The notes under the pieces were generated by a model that saw only the letters and a list, made by a program, of their open reading frames with translations, was not told the DNA's origin and ran no database searches. Position numbers and translations under genes: made by a program. From Methanosarcina sp. (GTDB lineage Archaea > Halobacteriota > Methanosarcinia > Methanosarcinales > Methanosarcinaceae), in the NCBI GenBank assembly GCA_003157235.1, contig PMJC01000116.1, positions 2,869 through 9,366 on the forward strand: a stretch of 6,498 bases of DNA, given 5' to 3'. Shown in pieces: positions 5,745 through 6,498 of this stretch (its first letter is position 1; every line of letters starts with the position of its first letter).

Positions 5745-6498
5745 ATGGATGAATAGGTTGAAATCTTGTTTTTTGAGGACAATTATGGAGACGGAAGTCT
5801 GATTGAAAAAATGCTTGAAAAATCCATCGACTTCTCATATGAACTTATAAATGTTAAAACACTCAACGAAGGTTTGAGTTTTCTTAAAGAACGTCCATTC
5901 GATATAATATTGACAGATTTCGGCTTGCTGGATAGTGATGGTATCGGCACTTTTCGTGAGGGTCATGAAAGAAATTCACGAATTCCGATCATAATCTTTA
6001 CTGGGTCAAATGATGAAAAAATTGGGTTTTATGCAATAAAGAAAGGTGCTCAGGACTATTTAGTCAAAGGGCAAATAGACGGTAGATTATTGAAACGTTC
6101 TATCCAATATTCCATTGAGCGCAAAAAAATAGAAGAAGTAATCACAAATATCGAAATTGCTCTTAAAAAGGAAATTCACCACAGAATTAAGAATAATTTA
6201 CAGGTAATATATTCACTTCTTGACATTCAGGCTGATAAATTCAAAAACAAGATGGGATTGACGAGTTCAGAAATCATAGATGTTTTCAAGGAAAGTCAGG
6301 ATAGAGTAATATCTATGGCCCTTATCCATGAAGAATTATACAAAAGTGGAAAATTCGAAGGTCTAGATTTTTCATCCTACCTTGAGAAGCTAACTCGAAA
6401 TCTTTTCCAGACTTATAAGCTTGTAAATACCACTATAAGCTTAAACATGGATCTGGAAGATAACTTTTTCTTTGATATGGATACTGCAATCCCATTAG
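5745..6498 (+). CDS. Receiver domain-HisKA_2 histidine kinase with amber codon 4 (3' part beyond window)
   Basis: This is a two-component protein with an N-terminal receiver followed by a HisKA_2-type kinase. The receiver (about 5-118) has the acidic pair Glu11/Asp12 in EDN, phosphoacceptor Asp58 in LTDFGLLDSDG, Thr86 in FTGSND and Lys108 in DYLVKG, so all key residues are present. A linker (YSIERKKIEE) leads to the H-box KEIHHRIKNNLQ (142-153); His146 is the likely phosphorylated residue, by alignment with HWE kinases. It continues to DMDTAIPL, just before the expected HATPase N-box, where the window ends. The ATG at 5745 is followed by GAT GAA TAG, so codon 4 (5754-5756) is amber. Starting later, for example at TTG 5766, would cut into the first receiver strand (VEIL). 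The TAG is either a nonsense mutation (perhaps from AAG Lys) or a pyrrolysine/read-through codon. The other 247 codons are clean, unlike the neighbouring kinase pseudogene. The ribosome site is weak (AGGA far upstream). Confidence 0.85.

Noticed and set aside
1..6498. CRISPR array, tRNA or rRNA genes, intact insertion sequence
   Set aside because: No regularly spaced repeats, no tRNA-like cloverleaf elements, no rRNA-like sequence, and no transposase with terminal inverted repeats and target duplications were seen.

Overview
The window looks like AT-rich archaeal chromosome from a Methanosarcina-like methanogen. This rests on protein style: a divergent PII protein, a PMT-type membrane glycosyltransferase, and histidine kinases whose H-box and HATPase segments read like the Methanosarcina sensor-kinase expansions. 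It also rests on GGTGA/GGAG-type ribosome sites, TATA-like promoters and very long gene-poor spacers. Genus is an inference from memory of these families; no database search was possible.

Layout, left to right. Positions 1-413 (minus) hold the 5' part of a membrane protein that runs off the left edge. Positions 414-1088 are spacer with a possible terminator at 1032-1056. Positions 1089-1439 (minus) encode an intact PII-family nitrogen regulator, preceded by a TATA-like element and an imperfect palindrome spaced like an NrpR operator. From about 1509 to 3292 there is no intact gene: a more GC-rich patch, small hairpins, a probable relic ORF at 1804-2390, and two weaker relic candidates. Positions 3293-4738 (plus) are a nearly complete GT39/PMT-like glycosyltransferase broken by two opposite one-base frameshifts and an in-frame TGA. 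Positions 4837-5610 (plus) are a heavily decayed HisKA/HATPase_c kinase that has lost its N-terminal sensor part. Positions 5745-6498 (plus) encode a receiver domain followed by a HisKA_2 kinase region, continuing past the right edge, with an amber TAG at codon 4.

The window is best read as an accessory region under decay, with only PII, the left membrane protein and possibly the right-hand kinase still functional. The genes do not form a pathway. The points most worth a second look are the amber codon (Methanosarcina can read UAG as pyrrolysine), the candidate nitrogen operator in front of PII, the altered T- and B-loops of PII, and the graded decay across neighbouring genes. I found no convincing new multi-gene system.
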